Part shown: one piece after another, positions 26,503-37,498 of the stretch
Layout of the letters: each line of letters starts with the position of its first letter
How positions within the stretch are numbered: the first letter of the stretch is position 1
Source of the DNA: Pteria penguin
Taxonomy: Eukaryota > Mollusca > Bivalvia > Pterioida > Pteriidae
NCBI GenBank assembly: GCA_035048485.1
Contig: CM068593.1
Location: forward strand, 3,546,535-3,610,534
Length of the DNA stretch: 64,000 nt
Direction of reading: 5' to 3'
Program-made: the position numbers and the translations under genes
The notes under the pieces: generated by a model
The model's input: the letters and a program-made list of their open reading frames with translations, nothing else
Told to the model about the DNA's origin: nothing
Databases searched by the model: none

Positions 26503-26782
26503 TTTATTATTTTGTTTTAAGGGCGTAGTCTTATGACATTTAGGAACTATACGACTTTGTGATATTTTGATATAAGCATCTTTATCATTAGTAAAGTTCT
26601 TTTTAATGTGTAAAACAATACAAGAAAATTAAAGATGTTAGATACATGTCCAAATAAAAATTATGTATTCAAATTCAAGGTTTAAAGATATGCCCGATTC
26701 CATTTTTTGTCAAAATCGTCTAATTCTTGAAAAAAGACTTGTACTTAATTGCACATATATATGCTTGAAATATGCATTTTTA

Positions 26783-26933
26783 AGAAGTAACTAATATTTT
26801 TTCCTTATACCGAAGTATATAAGTAAAACCAATTCACAAACTGTAGCGGATTGTACTTAAGTTTGTGAATCAGTTTTACTTCTATACATGGGTATAACGA
26901 AAAAATATTACAGTTATTTCTTATAATTTAATT
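26783..26933. mobile_element. Small foldback MITE inside Harbinger
   Basis: Imperfect arms: AAGAAGTAACTAATATTTTT and AAGTAAAACCAATTCACAAAC on the left, GTTTGTGAATCAGTTTTACTT and AAAAATATTACAGTTATTTCTT-like on the right, around a ~16-bp loop. It lies just beyond the poly(A) signal of the Myb-like gene. Confidence 0.6.
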
Positions 26934-27242
26934 TAAAAAAAACTATGCTTTTGGATTTTATGTGAACAACTTTCATTCTTAGAGGATTATATTACATTGC
27001 AACTTATTTACGTATAGTGCCCGACGGTATATTACTATAGCATCATAGTGATGTCATTGTGACATAGCGTCATAGTTTGATTTTTACTTCCATCGAAGTA
27101 TAAAAGAAATTTTTTATATACAGTTATATGGACTTTATACAGCGTTTGACTATAAAATTAAATTATATCTCTGTATTAAATTGATTTTTGTTTGATAAAG
27201 AAACTTATTAATAGATCATAAAACATACATTTATTTATTTAG

Positions 27243-27529
27243 ATGTACCCAAAGCCGGCGTGACCTAGTGGTATCGCGTCGGACTCCTGATCGGAAGGCC
27301 GGGGTTCGAGTCCCGCTCTGGTCATGCCGGTGTTCTGTCTTTCGGATGAGACAGTAAAAACCGAGGCCCCGTGTCGTGGTATGCATGGCACGTTAAAGAT
27401 CCCTCACTGCTTCGGGTGGGTCCGTTGCAAAGGTCAAAATTTGTATGCCCCGCATCAGGCAGATGCCGTCACCATATACGTGAAATATTCGTGGTGTGAC
27501 GTAAAACAAAAATCAATCAATCAATCCAT
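27243..27529 (+). mobile_element. tRNA-derived SINE, best copy in the window
   Basis: The head is clearly tRNA-derived: A box TGACCTAGTGGT and B box GGTTCGAGTCCCGC. A conserved body follows (TCGGATGAGACAGTAAAAAC, GCACGTTAAAGATCCCTCAC), then GGTGTGACGTAAAACAAAAA and an (AATC)n tail. The head cannot fold as a normal tRNA acceptor stem, so it is not a tRNA gene. It inserted between the two Harbinger genes. Confidence 0.9.
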
Positions 27530-27833
27530 AAATGTACCCACAGAGGAAGATCATGTATTAAGTGTCATAGATAAGAGATATATCTTCTTAAATAAAAATA
27601 AAAGACATGTAGTACTATTTGACACTGCCCATGCATTATTTGAACCATACTGGAATTGAGCATGGAGATATGAAGATCTTGTAAATGTTGAAAATGAAGA
27701 TGAAACACTAAGCAAGTGACCATTTCTTTTTGTATTGTACTTCAAAATGGTGATTTATAATTTTAAATTCATTATGCAAAGAAAACTTTGAATAATATAT
27801 TATTGAACATGATACATTGTATTTAGATACTTA

Positions 27834-30449
27834 TTAGGAAAAATATCTTTCCCTCAATTGATTTCTAACCCTTTCCCCACTGTCTTCATTTACAACATTT
27901 TGGTGATCTTCATTTTCTTCTTGATTATCAAAAGTACCATTGAGTATATCTCCCTGTTCAATTCCAATATTGTGCAATACTGCACAGGCCACACATATCA
28001 CAGTAGCTCTTGAAGGTTTTACTCTAATTATTTCTGACAAGCATATAAACCGTCTCTTTAAAATGCCAAATGTTTGCTCAATTCTAACTCTTGTTCTGCA
28101 AAGAGCAGCATTGAACCTGTTGTGGGATTCTGTGCATGCAACGGCATAAGGGGTGATCAGATTTCTTGTACAAGGATATCCAGAGTCTCCTAGTAATATT
28201 CCATTGTATTTACCTGAAAATATATAATATTATATAATATTATAATCATCATCATGATCATCTTCATATTCTTCATAATCATCATTATAATCATCATCAT
28301 CACCACCACAATCACCATCATTATCATCACCATCATCATCATCATCATCATCATTCTCGTCATACTCATACTCATCATAATCATCAGTATAATCATCATT
28401 ATAGATATAATCATCATCATCATCATACTCATACTCTTCATAATCATCATTATAATCATCATTATAGATATCATAATCATCGTCATCATCAACCAAATTA
28501 TCTACAAAATTAATTCTTATATTGTTTCTGTCAATAATTGTGTAATCAAAATATTGATTTGTAGAAAACATTAAAGTTTTGTACAATAATGCGTTCTGTT
28601 TTGATAGGGTTTTTTTTTTACCATTTTCCATGTTTCGGCATAAAGCAGAATTTCTGAATATTCTGGCATCATGCACAGAGCCCGGCCATTTAGCCACGAT
28701 ACTGGTGATTCTAAAGTTAGCATCACAAGTCATCTGTAATATAAAATTGTATTGTTCAATATAGTTCATGCAGAGACTAGTTATACAAAAGTATTTTTAT
28801 CCAATATAAACTTTCTTGGTATGACTTTAGACAAGCAATCAATCAATCTTATTTCACTTTAAACTTTTCGATTGTGAAAGAAGACACCGTTATAATGATA
28901 TAGCCGGATTGCTAAACATATGTTCGTCACTTGATGAAAAGTTTTAACATTTTAAGGTCAAGGTAAAAACCATGTCCGGCAATCGATATATCTCTTCCAG
29001 GTAAATCTACGGGTGAAAATTAAAGTTGACACAATTTGTACTCTTCCCACTACAACACTAAACGCATTTATTTTTAAGATTTTAATTTTATACTACTTGA
29101 ATATTAAGAATAATTTACCTGTACATTCAAGGAATGATACCCTTTCCTGTTCACATAGTCTTGTTCATTTGTTGAAGGGGCTCTAATTTTGATGAACGTT
29201 CCGTCCACACATCCGATTACATTTGGGAATCCTACAATAAATTGTTTGCATTTTATTGGGTGTATGAATATTTTAAATAAATTTTCATTTGATGTACACA
29301 AGCATAATGAGTATTGCAATCTTTAGAAATACATGTCCCCAACTGGTAGCTTCATAATATCGAAAAATTAACTGTTTCAGACATCAAATTTTCTATGTCC
29401 AAGGGCCAAAAATAGATGGATAAATATGAAAATTAATCTTGCACAGTGACTTAACGCATGCACAATTTCAGTTCAATGTCTGCACACATGGCAGAAAAAG
29501 TCCGGAACACCAAAGTTTCACAGACAGACAGTGTGCAAACCTACGGTCCCCTCCGGTTCTACTGTTTGTTTTAATGTACGACATATGAGGGTAATTTGTA
29601 GAAGACGCAAGAGGCCTCGGCGATCAAAACTCTAAACCCAACCTTAACATATCCTCTGCTGCTTTGCGTGTAAAAAATCATAGTCTGACAGAACATGAAT
29701 AGAAATATCGCAGGGTCTTTAATGTTAAGCTCGCAACACAAGAATGATATTTTATACATGGGGAGGGGGAGGGGATTTCATAATTGTCAACACAGTTGTG
29801 TGTATAGAACATGTCATTTCATTTATTCATTCATGAAAATGATGATGTCAATAATGACGTAAGAAAGATACGTCATGCAGACGTCATTTTGGATATTCAT
29901 ATCGCAGTTGTACGTAAGATTTATTACTTTAAGAAAGTTGTAAATTTACTCTCTTATATTTGAATAAAACATATATACTGTATATATATACACTAAGCGA
30001 TACATTTGGAAGAAATATTACAAAATGATATCTAACCTGATATATATGGCGAAGAAATCAGCCTTTGTCCTGTTGATGTTCCGTGGCATGTAGATATAAG
30101 TGGCGGCCAGGGAAGCTATGCATCCACAAACACGATGTACTGTTCTACACACCACGGCCTCGGATATCCCCATACAGTCCCCGATTACACGGAACATCGC
30201 CCCAGTCGCCAAAAACCGCAGTGTAACCAAGATTTGCTGTTGTACCGTCAAGGCACAATTTCGTAATGTACCTTGTTGCAGTTGTGGCCCAAGTAAATTT
30301 ACCAAAAAAGTGATGGTTGCAGGCAAAAATCGAAATCTTTGAAAAATTTCGGCACTCCGGAAAGTCTGTATTTCCAACCGAGGTCTAAAAACCCTTGCCC
30401 TACGCCTCCTTCTCCTCCTTATTGCCAAAACACGTCTGCCGTTTGCCAT
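27834..30449 (-). pseudogene. HARBI1-like: HARBI1-type PIF/Harbinger transposase, four exons, one frameshift
   Basis: Minus-strand exons: 30449-30037, 29231-29119, 28733-28622 and 28213-27834, all with GT/AG sites. Exon 1 has an Arg-rich start and a helix-turn-helix segment (FRVIGDCMGISEAVVCRTVH). Exon 2 holds the first catalytic Asp (GCVDGT), exon 3 the second (GSVHDARIF) and exon 4 GDSGYP and the catalytic Glu (RIEQTFGILKRR), so the DDE triad is intact. The first three exons' lengths do not join in frame: the end of exon 1 has an ATATATAT run that looks 4 bp too long. Total length is 1018 nt; minus 4 it is 1014, a multiple of three (about 337 residues, close to the usual size of the family). 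The ATG lies at the inner edge of the subterminal repeats. The acidic open frame continuing past exon 3 is only intron made of GAT repeats. Confidence 0.88.
28243..28492. repeat. Imperfect (ATC)n/(GAT)n microsatellite in transposase intron 3
   Basis: A 250-bp trinucleotide-rich tract. It makes spurious long frames (Asp/Tyr-rich on minus, Ile-rich on plus), which are intronic. Confidence 0.9.
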
Positions 30450-30452
30450 TTT

Positions 30453-30705
30453 CCTCAAATTTGAGGCTGGTCCCGATCTACCTCAAATATTTGAGGAAAA
30501 TCTCAAATATTTGAGGAAAATATTTGAGGAAAATCTCAAATTTTGTTTTATACAAGTCGATTTGAGGACGCCCTCAAAGTTGAGGAGAGATTTGAGGAAA
30601 ATCTCAAATTTGAGTTGAGTGGAGCTTTATACAATGTAATTTGAGGGAAAACTCATATTTCTTGAGGAAATACTCAAATTTGAGGAAATACTCAACTGAG
30701 ATTTT
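30453..30705. repeat. Harbinger right subterminal TTGAGGAAA cluster
   Basis: At least eight copies of TTGAGGAAA and several of CTCAAATTTGAG, ending immediately upstream of the transposase ATG. It may therefore serve both as transposase-complex binding region and as promoter-proximal sequence (inference). Confidence 0.7.
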
Positions 30706-30720
30706 TTATACAATTGGGGC
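30680..30720 (-). repeat. Harbinger right terminal inverted repeat
   Basis: Ends ATTTTTTATACAATTGGGGC, the exact complement of the left end. CAG follows directly. Confidence 0.95.
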
Positions 30721-30804
30721 CAGTTTCAATAGAATTTGGTGACGTCATAGGTGTCTTACGTCAGATACCGTCCCAAATGGGAAGTAACTCTATAACGAAA
30801 AGAC
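30721..30804. mobile_element. Right half of the foldback MITE split by Harbinger
   Basis: Contains GGTGACGTCATAGGTGTCTT, ACGTCAGATACCGTCCC and AAATGGGAAGTAACTC, then ATAACGAAAAGAC. It is the inverted complement of 22476-22600. Confidence 0.85.
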
Positions 30805-31576
30805 GGAATACCAAGATGGAGCATCTCACCATGGAGACGGCTCTACTGAATTACTTTGATTGGTCGCTATCCCGACCTACAACGGCACAGATTTCTCGTG
30901 TGTAGTAAAATGGTCGACGAAGGAAGATATGTTTTTAGAATTACGTTCGTCCAGAATGGCGTCGGTCAAGAATGCTGATCCGAACGACTGATATTTTTGA
31001 AAACTCGGTAATATTTATTCATTAAGAATTTGTAAGATCTACTTGCTAAATGTTGACATTCCATGGAATAGTCCGTTGCGAAGCAGTTTCTCGCATGTCT
31101 GTAAATGAAGCGAAAGTGACGTCAAGATGTAATGGGAATATCGCTAGATTTCTTGCGTTTTTCTTTCGCCGTGTAAAATACTTATCAAAAAAAAAAAAAT
31201 AAATAAATAAATAAAATAAAATAAAAAAAGAACATTCTGATGCTAATAGGGCAATCGTATCCACTCGGCATTTCCTGTAACCTGAAAATAATTTCGTAAA
31301 CAGATTTGAGAAAGTCTTTCAATTATTTGCCGTAAGGTCGAATATGCAATATACAAGTTAAATATTTTGGGGCCAGTATTGAAAGAAAACAAGTTATAAA
31401 CTGAAAATTCTGTGCAATTATCTAATATCTTGATGACAGGCTATAAGCGGATGACCATTTTCGTTGGCATGGGATCGCAATTGGCGTTACCCATTCTATA
31501 CCATTGTCAAATAAATGGAAAATGGCCAAGATTTTCATAGAAAAAGCCGAACAGATCCGATTGGGTACCGATGTCT

Positions 31577-32038
31577 TTAGAACATTGAAAGTTTACATTT
31601 ACTTTGAGTGCCATTTGAAATGAATGTGGACAATAACTTGTCGATGGTACTATGACCGCGAAGATTGGGCCACAATAAAATATGTTGAATATAGTATACA
31701 CGTTGAGGAACAGGAATGTTGGCGTGGATGTCGCGTGGGTGACGTTGCCGTATTCCCGTCGGCAGTTCCCGTGTATACGATATCGTATACATTGTTGAAG
31801 TAGGAAATAAGAGTTGAAGTCCGATTCTGCACTTTAATAAGGTAACAACAATGGATCTGAATACAACAATAACACAGTCGGCAATGTCAGAATCTATTCT
31901 GACATCCGTACACAATGAATGGATCCAGTCGGGTGTTGTCAGTAGCGAGTCTGACTCCCGAACTCCAGTACAAGTTGGAATAAGAGAATTTTTGGTAAAA
32001 ATGTAAACAAAGATTAGTGACATACATGAGTAAATCAA
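31577..32038 (-). other. Unassigned 153-codon open frame
   Basis: An uninterrupted frame of 153 codons with no recognisable domain. The opposite strand is also unusually open here: one frame runs from 31446 to 31800 with a single TGA at 31615, and another from the ATG at 31851 to 31998 with a possible donor near its end. Base composition is less AT-rich than the neighbourhood. It could be a decayed exon of something on the plus strand. Nothing ties it to a family. Confidence 0.2.
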
Positions 32039-32284
32039 TTAGATAATTGTAGAAAGGATTAACAAAACAATAGATAGATAAACAATGTGTCACTCAGCCT
32101 GATAATAGATATACTAAGTAATTAAAATTTATATTGTGCCTTCTGGTTATAACCCTTTACCATTGTACAAAACAGGAATTTGACAGATGTCACTTGAAAG
32201 TTTTTATAACTTCCTGAATAAATTGTAGAAATTACAGAGTTGAAAGTGGGAATCACACGTATCATAAGCTGGTTCAACGAATCT

Positions 32285-33060
32285 ATGAGAATGATGATTT
32301 CTTATGGACTATTTTGATCATAATTATTATCAGGAATATTATTGTGAAAGAATTTTGTTAATATCTCAATTTTTTGATTTTTTATGAATAAGACTTCCAA
32401 AAAAAAAAGAGGGGGGGGGGGCCATTTTTCACATTTTCAACTTTTTCTGCAAAACTGTTCAAAGGATTTTAATAAATCTCGGTAGAAATAAATCCCTTAT
32501 GATCCCTTTAAATTCTGTCGTTTTCGTCCAGACCTCTTCATAGGTGGCGCCACCACAGTCAAAAGTAGGTCATAAAAGAGTACCCTCCTTTGACAATCTT
32601 CTTCTTCATACTGGCTGTATACAGACACAAACAGAATGCATAGAAATGATCTAGAGGGATGAGTGAAGAAGTATTGTCATTTTGGTTCTCTTCTAAGATC
32701 AAATTTTAGAAATTTTTTTCGACATTTGTTTGGACTTGGTGATTTCAATGCAGAAAAGTGTCATATTTCCTAGTTAATTGATAATGATGATTTCTTAGGA
32801 AATATTTTGATCATAATTATGGCAAGGAATGCTATTTTGAAAGAATTTTGTCAATATCTCAATTTTTGGATTTTCTATGAATTTTTTAAGACTTCAAAAT
32901 GACGGAGTATAGGGACAATTTTTCACATTTTTAACTTCTGTTGTTATACCACATGTAAGATTTTAATGAAACACTGTATACATGAAGTACTATAGGTCCT
33001 CTATCAATTTTGTACATTTCATCCAAAATGGTCAACAGATGGTGCCACCATGTTTAAAAA
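32285..33060. repeat. Tandem duplication of a ~300-bp segment, period ~495 bp
   Basis: Copy 1 near 32290-32570 and copy 2 near 32785-33060 share GATGATTTCTTA, TTTTGATCATAATTAT, GAAAGAATTTTGT and AATATCTCAATTTTT, ending in GTGGCGCCACCA or ATGGTGCCACCA. They are substantially diverged. No coding role is seen. Confidence 0.65.
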
Positions 33061-33509
33061 CTAGGTCTCACAATGGTACATATACCAGTTGGCAATTAAA
33101 ATATAAAGAGTAGTGGTTCAAATCCAGCTGTGGTCAAAAAAATTTTTTCATTTCTTTACATATGACATTAGGCCATTTTAACTTGGATCTGGACTATATT
33201 TGAAACAATTGTTGTTCATGACCCAGACTTGAAATCAGTCAATAAAAGGCCCAACATAAAAAAATGACTAACTTGTTGCCCTATTTCACATCTTGCAGAG
33301 ACAAAGCAAATGCTTAATATCAAAATCATCTGAATGGATGTGCAAAAAACTGTTGTTGTTTTTTATTCTGGTCTGAAATTAAATTTGACATATTTTCAAC
33401 AGTTGTGTAGACTTAGTCACAGTAATGCAAAAATAAATAACTTCTTCCTTTCTGCATGACTGATAATCTAGGTACTCAGGTGAGCGATATAGGCCCACTT
33501 GGGCCTCTT

Positions 33510-34300
33510 GTTCATGAATCTCATACAGAATGCTTAAATAGTGAAGGGGAAGCCGTCTTTTGATGTTGAGCAAATTCCGTTTTGTCGTTCCGGAGTTATG
33601 GGACTTGGATTTTATTTTTGCTGTGATAAGATGCTATGGAACGCAATAAGTTTAGTAAACGTCAGCTGTTTTTCATGAAACTCATACAGAATGCTTAAAT
33701 AGGGTAGGGAAAGCCGCTTTTTGATTTTGGACAAATTCTGTTTCGTCGTTACGGAGTAATGGAACTTTGATTTTATTTTTACTATGATATAAAACCCCAA
33801 CTTTTCTGTGTTATACTTGTGAAAAAAAAAAACATATAAACTGCTCCAAAATGATATTTCTGTATATCGAGTTAGGCATGACACCGTGTTAATTTGCATT
33901 GATACTAGTACAATACTTTGCTCCATAACATGATACGTTTTTGTTGTTATTTAATCTACCTCTGCCTGTTCTTATAGAATATGCATGAAATAGCCAGTTG
34001 TAGATTTTCATTCTTCTCACTAGCTCACCAGACTACCCCCTTAAGTAAATGTCAGCTGTTTTTCATGAAACTAATACAGAATGCTTAAATAGTGTAGGAG
34101 ATGCCACCTTTTAGTTAGGAGCAAATTCCTTTTTGTCGTTACAGAGTTATGGGACTTGGACCCCTCTTTTTGGATTTCAATATTTCATAAAAGTATTACC
34201 AAAGAGACCCATATTTGAGGGCAATAAAACCATACTTTCACATTGATCCCGCCCAAAAGCAAGCGACGGGCGTATTAAGCCACGCTAGACGTTGCTCTTG
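33510..34300. repeat. Triplicated ~100-bp dispersed-repeat unit
   Basis: CTCATACAGAATGCTTAAAT followed by a purine-rich stretch and TTTTGTCGTT...GGAGTTATGG occurs at about 33518, 33680 and 34065. The last copy ends with GACGGGCGTATTAAGCCACG, a motif also seen near 39462. It is probably the decayed tail of a retroelement (inference). Confidence 0.55.
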
Positions 34301-34714
34301 TTTTTCTTATAACTTTGATGAAGTAAATTACAAAATGTACTTTAATTTTTTTAAAAAAATGTATGAGTTACTTTACGTTCCAGTCACAGGTATTTGAAAA
34401 AAAAACCCTCTTTGGTGTTTACCCCTGTAGGGGCATAACAGTAATCGATGTTTGTTGTGAACTTACAGAACTTCAAATACTTGTGGTTCCAATACTCGTC
34501 TCTGCACGTAATCTGTTAACCGCCAGTGTGCAATATTTCCCGCCAGTTTGCAATATTTCCCGTCAATTGACCAATAAAAGGTGTGCAACGCATAACGTTC
34601 AATTATCTTTATATAATATGATAAACGAAATATACCACTGGCTTATATATCTTGATACCAAATCATAAATGTCTTTTATGATTTGCTATTAAGATATATA
34701 CATGTAGAACTCGC

Positions 34715-35100
34715 TAGACTTTATATCACATGACAATGGCATATACCACTTGCTTGCCTGTTATACGCCCGTCGTAGATGTACGCCTTGTGATATGGCGG
34801 TGTGGGTCTGTTGGTCTGTCCCCACCTTGTTAACACCATACAGGCCATTACGTTTAGGCTAGGAGAGTCAAACTTGGTACACATTTCTCATGGCATGAAG
34901 ATGAACCCTACTGATTTTCATTGTCAAGGTCAAGGTTATTTTGAGAATGCAACTTGTTACCAAGGTACAGACTAAACTTTTTATGCTAGAATTTTTATAT
35001 ATTTTTAGATTTTCAAAGTCATATCTGCAAGATCAAGGTCACAGTGCTTATGTCAGTTAGATTATGTCCAGGCCATAACGTTTTACACCTTGCATTGATT
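34715..35100. repeat. Decayed dispersed repeat, molluscan type
   Basis: Has TGGTCTGTCCCCACC, CAAACTTGGTACACAT, TTCATTGTCAAGGTCAAGGT and CAAGATCAAGGTCACAG, phrases typical of degenerate high-copy molluscan repeats. A similar stretch lies near 25960-26135. No frame survives. Confidence 0.45.
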
Positions 35101-35394
35101 TGAATAATATTTTAGAAAATATATAATATCGTGTCTTCTACATTGTTCATAAAATGAAGTGTTCCGAATGGATCCAGCTTCGGACAGTTTTATTCCAATA
35201 TATAGATTACTATTCATCAATAAAAAGTTCAGCTTCAGTTCAAATCTTTCTGGTTTTGGACAATTTTGTTTAATCTATCTATCTATAATGTATAATACAA
35301 AAGTAAGTGATGTAAACATGTGGCATGACGTCCAGCGGTAGACATTCATGTAGGCATTCATGTAGACATTCATGTAGGCTTGGACGTGAGACCA

Positions 35395-36465
35395 TGTGCC
35401 TGGAAGGAGTGATCATCTCCTGTCAGAGGTGAGACAAAATGCCCGGGAGGAGTGATCGTCTCCTGTCAGAGGTGAGACAAGGTGCCCGGGAAAAGTGATC
35501 GTCTCCTGTCAGAGGTGAGACCATGTGCCTGGAGGGAGTGATCATCTCCTGTCAGAGGTGAGACAATGTGCCTGGAGGGAGTGATCATCTCCTGTCGGAG
35601 GTGAGACAAGGTGCCTGGGAGGAGTGATCGTCTCCTGTCAGAGGTGAGACCATGTGCCTGGAGGGAGTGATCATCTCCTGTCAGAGGTGAGACAAGGTGC
35701 CTGGGAGGAGTGATCGTCTCCTGTCAGAGGTGAGACAAGGTACCCGGGTGGAGTGATCGTCTCCTGTCAGAGGTGAGACCATGTGCCTGAGGGAGTGATC
35801 ATCTCCTGTCAGAGGTGAGACAAGGTGCCTGGGAGGAGTGATCGTCTCCTGTCAGAGGTGAGACAAGGTACCCGGGAGGAGTGATCGTCTCCTGTCAGAG
35901 GTGAGACCATGTGCCTGAGGGAGTGATCATCTCCTGTCAGAGGTGAGACAAGGTGCCCGGGAGAAGTGATCGTCTCCTGTCAGAGGTGAGACAAGGTGCC
36001 CGGGAGAAGTGATCGTCTCCTGTCAGAGGTGAGACAAGGTGCCCAGGAGGAGTGATCGTCTCCTGTCAGAGGTGAGACAAGGTGCCCGGGAGAAGTGATC
36101 GTCTCCTATCAGAGGTGAGACAAGGTGCCCGGGAGGACTGAGCGTCTCCTGTCGGAGGTGAGACAAGGTGTCCGGAAAGAGTGATAATCTCCTGTCAGAG
36201 GTGGTGACCAGGTGCCCGGGAGGAATGATCATCTCCTGTCAGAAGTGAGACCATGTGTCTGGGAGGAGTTAGCGTCTCCTGTCAGAGGTGAGACCCGGTG
36301 CCCGGAAGGAGTGATCATCTCTTGTCAGAGGTTAGACAAGGTGCCCGGAAGGAGTGAGCGTCTCCTGTCAGAGGTGAGACCAGGTACCCGGGAGGAGTAA
36401 GCACCTTCTGTCAGAGGTGAGACCAGGTTCCTTGGAGGAGTTAGTGTTTCCTGTCAGAGGTAATG
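35395..36465. repeat. 43-bp minisatellite, about 25 copies
   Basis: The unit contains GAGGTGAGACAAGGTGCCCG followed by GGAGGAGTGATCGTCTCCTG and TCA. Each unit holds a donor-like GAG|GTGAGA preceded by an acceptor-like CTCCTGTCAG. It lies 1 kb upstream of the lectin TATA box. A lone related copy occurs near 61196-61236. Confidence 0.9.
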
Positions 36466-36524
36466 AAACTGAATGTTTTTGAGTAAGCCACGTAGAGAAT
36501 TACACACAGAAACTTTTTACACAC

Positions 36525-36613
36525 AGAAACACCCACACAGAGACACACACATCCACACCTACACACACACACATACACACACACACACGTGCGCGCGCGC
36601 GCACACACACACA
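36525..36613. repeat. (CA)n/(CG)n microsatellite
   Basis: CACACA runs interrupted by a GTGCGCGCGCGCG stretch near 36590-36602. Confidence 0.85.
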
Positions 36614-36724
36614 TATGAATATCTCAAGCGTGTAAATAAGAACGGAGATGTAGGACATTGCCACAATATACTTCGTAAGATTTTGTTTGTTTCCTATTTT
36701 ACGTCAGTCCAAGATTAATGCAGT

Positions 36725-36935
36725 TATATGGTGACAGCACCTGTCTGACGCAATGCACAGAAATTTAGACCAATGTAACAGACCAACCCGAAGCTGTGAA
36801 GAATCCTTTACGAGGTCTACCGAGACGCTTCGTCTGATCCAAAAGACAGAACATCGACGATCCACTGGCGAGACTCGAACCCGAAACCTCTAGGTCACGT
36901 GACAATTTCCTAACCCAATGAGACACGTCGAATCG
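36725..36935 (-). mobile_element. tRNA-derived SINE, degenerate
   Basis: On the minus strand GGTTTCGGGTTCGAGTCTCG is a clear B-box region and CTTTTGGATCAGACGAAGCG follows as the body. A truncated relative of the body lies at 37695-37860. Confidence 0.7.
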
Positions 36936-37017
36936 TTTTCCTAGAGAAACATGCCTAGATATACCGAAAGTGCATACATGTAGCTCCCATACAGATTACA
37001 TTTTGTAATCTTCGCAA

Positions 37018-37202
37018 TAGACCATATTCCGGTTTTGATAATTGTTGTCTTTTTGTCCAAGCTAATACATTTTGGCGTTGTTTTTCTCAGTGACGACATA
37101 ACGCTTGACATAGATTCATTATAACGTCACTATGAAAAACAACGCCAAAAGGTATTAGCTCGGACAAAAAGTCGTCATTTATCAAAACCGGAATATGGTC
37201 TA
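37018..37202. mobile_element. Foldback MITE (TAGACC...GGTCTA)
   Basis: TAGACCATATTCCGGTTTTG at the left end pairs with CAAAACCGGAATATGGTCTA at the right. The inner arms include TTTTGGCGTTGTTTTTC and its complement, with GTGACGACATAACG and ATAACGTCACTATG in the centre. It has the same ends as the 9120 copy but different arms. Confidence 0.85.
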
Positions 37203-37427
37203 TTAAAACTGACCCTCTGTCACAATAGTTTTAATATACTTTTCACGAACATCAAAGTAAGCCGGGTATATCAGAATCACAGAGTCGAAAAAAAAAACAA
37301 CAACAACAATGAGGACGAAGACCAAACCAACAACAACAAACGAAATATTTACGACACTTCTTAGTCTTATTCACGCTACCATGTAAACATGTGAAATATG
37401 AGAAGATAAGCTAATTAATCCGGTACT

Positions 37428-37435
37428 TATATAAA
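37428..37435 (+). promoter_or_regulatory. TATA box of the C-type lectin gene
   Basis: TATATAAA lies 71 bp upstream of the ATG at 37499, implying a short 5' UTR of about 40 nt. AGATAAG motifs at about 37404 and 37481 are GATA-type sites, in keeping with blood-cell expression (inference). Confidence 0.65.
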
Positions 37436-37498
37436 TATATATAGGTCAAAGATATAGACTTAGTTGTGGTATATGTAAGAAGATAAGACAATAGAAGA

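Larger units (their letters stand above)
22601..30720. mobile_element. PIF/Harbinger DNA transposon, 8120 bp, both genes present
   Basis: Bounded by perfect 41-bp inverted repeats and by CAG on both sides (22598-22600, 30721-30723), a CWG-type 3-bp target duplication. It encodes the two proteins typical of the superfamily: a Myb/SANT-like protein (+ strand, exons 23077-26502) and a HARBI1-type DDE transposase (- strand, exons 30449-27834), tail to tail with 1.3 kb between. Clusters of TTTCCTCAA/TTGAGGAAA lie just inside both ends. Younger insertions inside include SINEs at 23590-23835 and 27243-27529 and a small palindrome at 26783-26933. The identical ends suggest a recent insertion, while short indels have broken both reading frames. 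Confidence 0.93.

Noticed and set aside
27243..27320. Possible tRNA gene
   Set aside because: A and B boxes are present but acceptor-stem pairing is poor and the SINE body and AATC tail follow directly.
28230..28769. 179-codon acidic minus-strand frame and Ile-rich plus-strand frame
   Set aside because: The first part is exon 3 of the Harbinger transposase; the Asp-rich tail is a GAT microsatellite in the intron.
33055..33145. tRNA-like SINE head
   Set aside because: GTGGTTCAAATCCAGC is B-box-like, but the rest is too degenerate to call.
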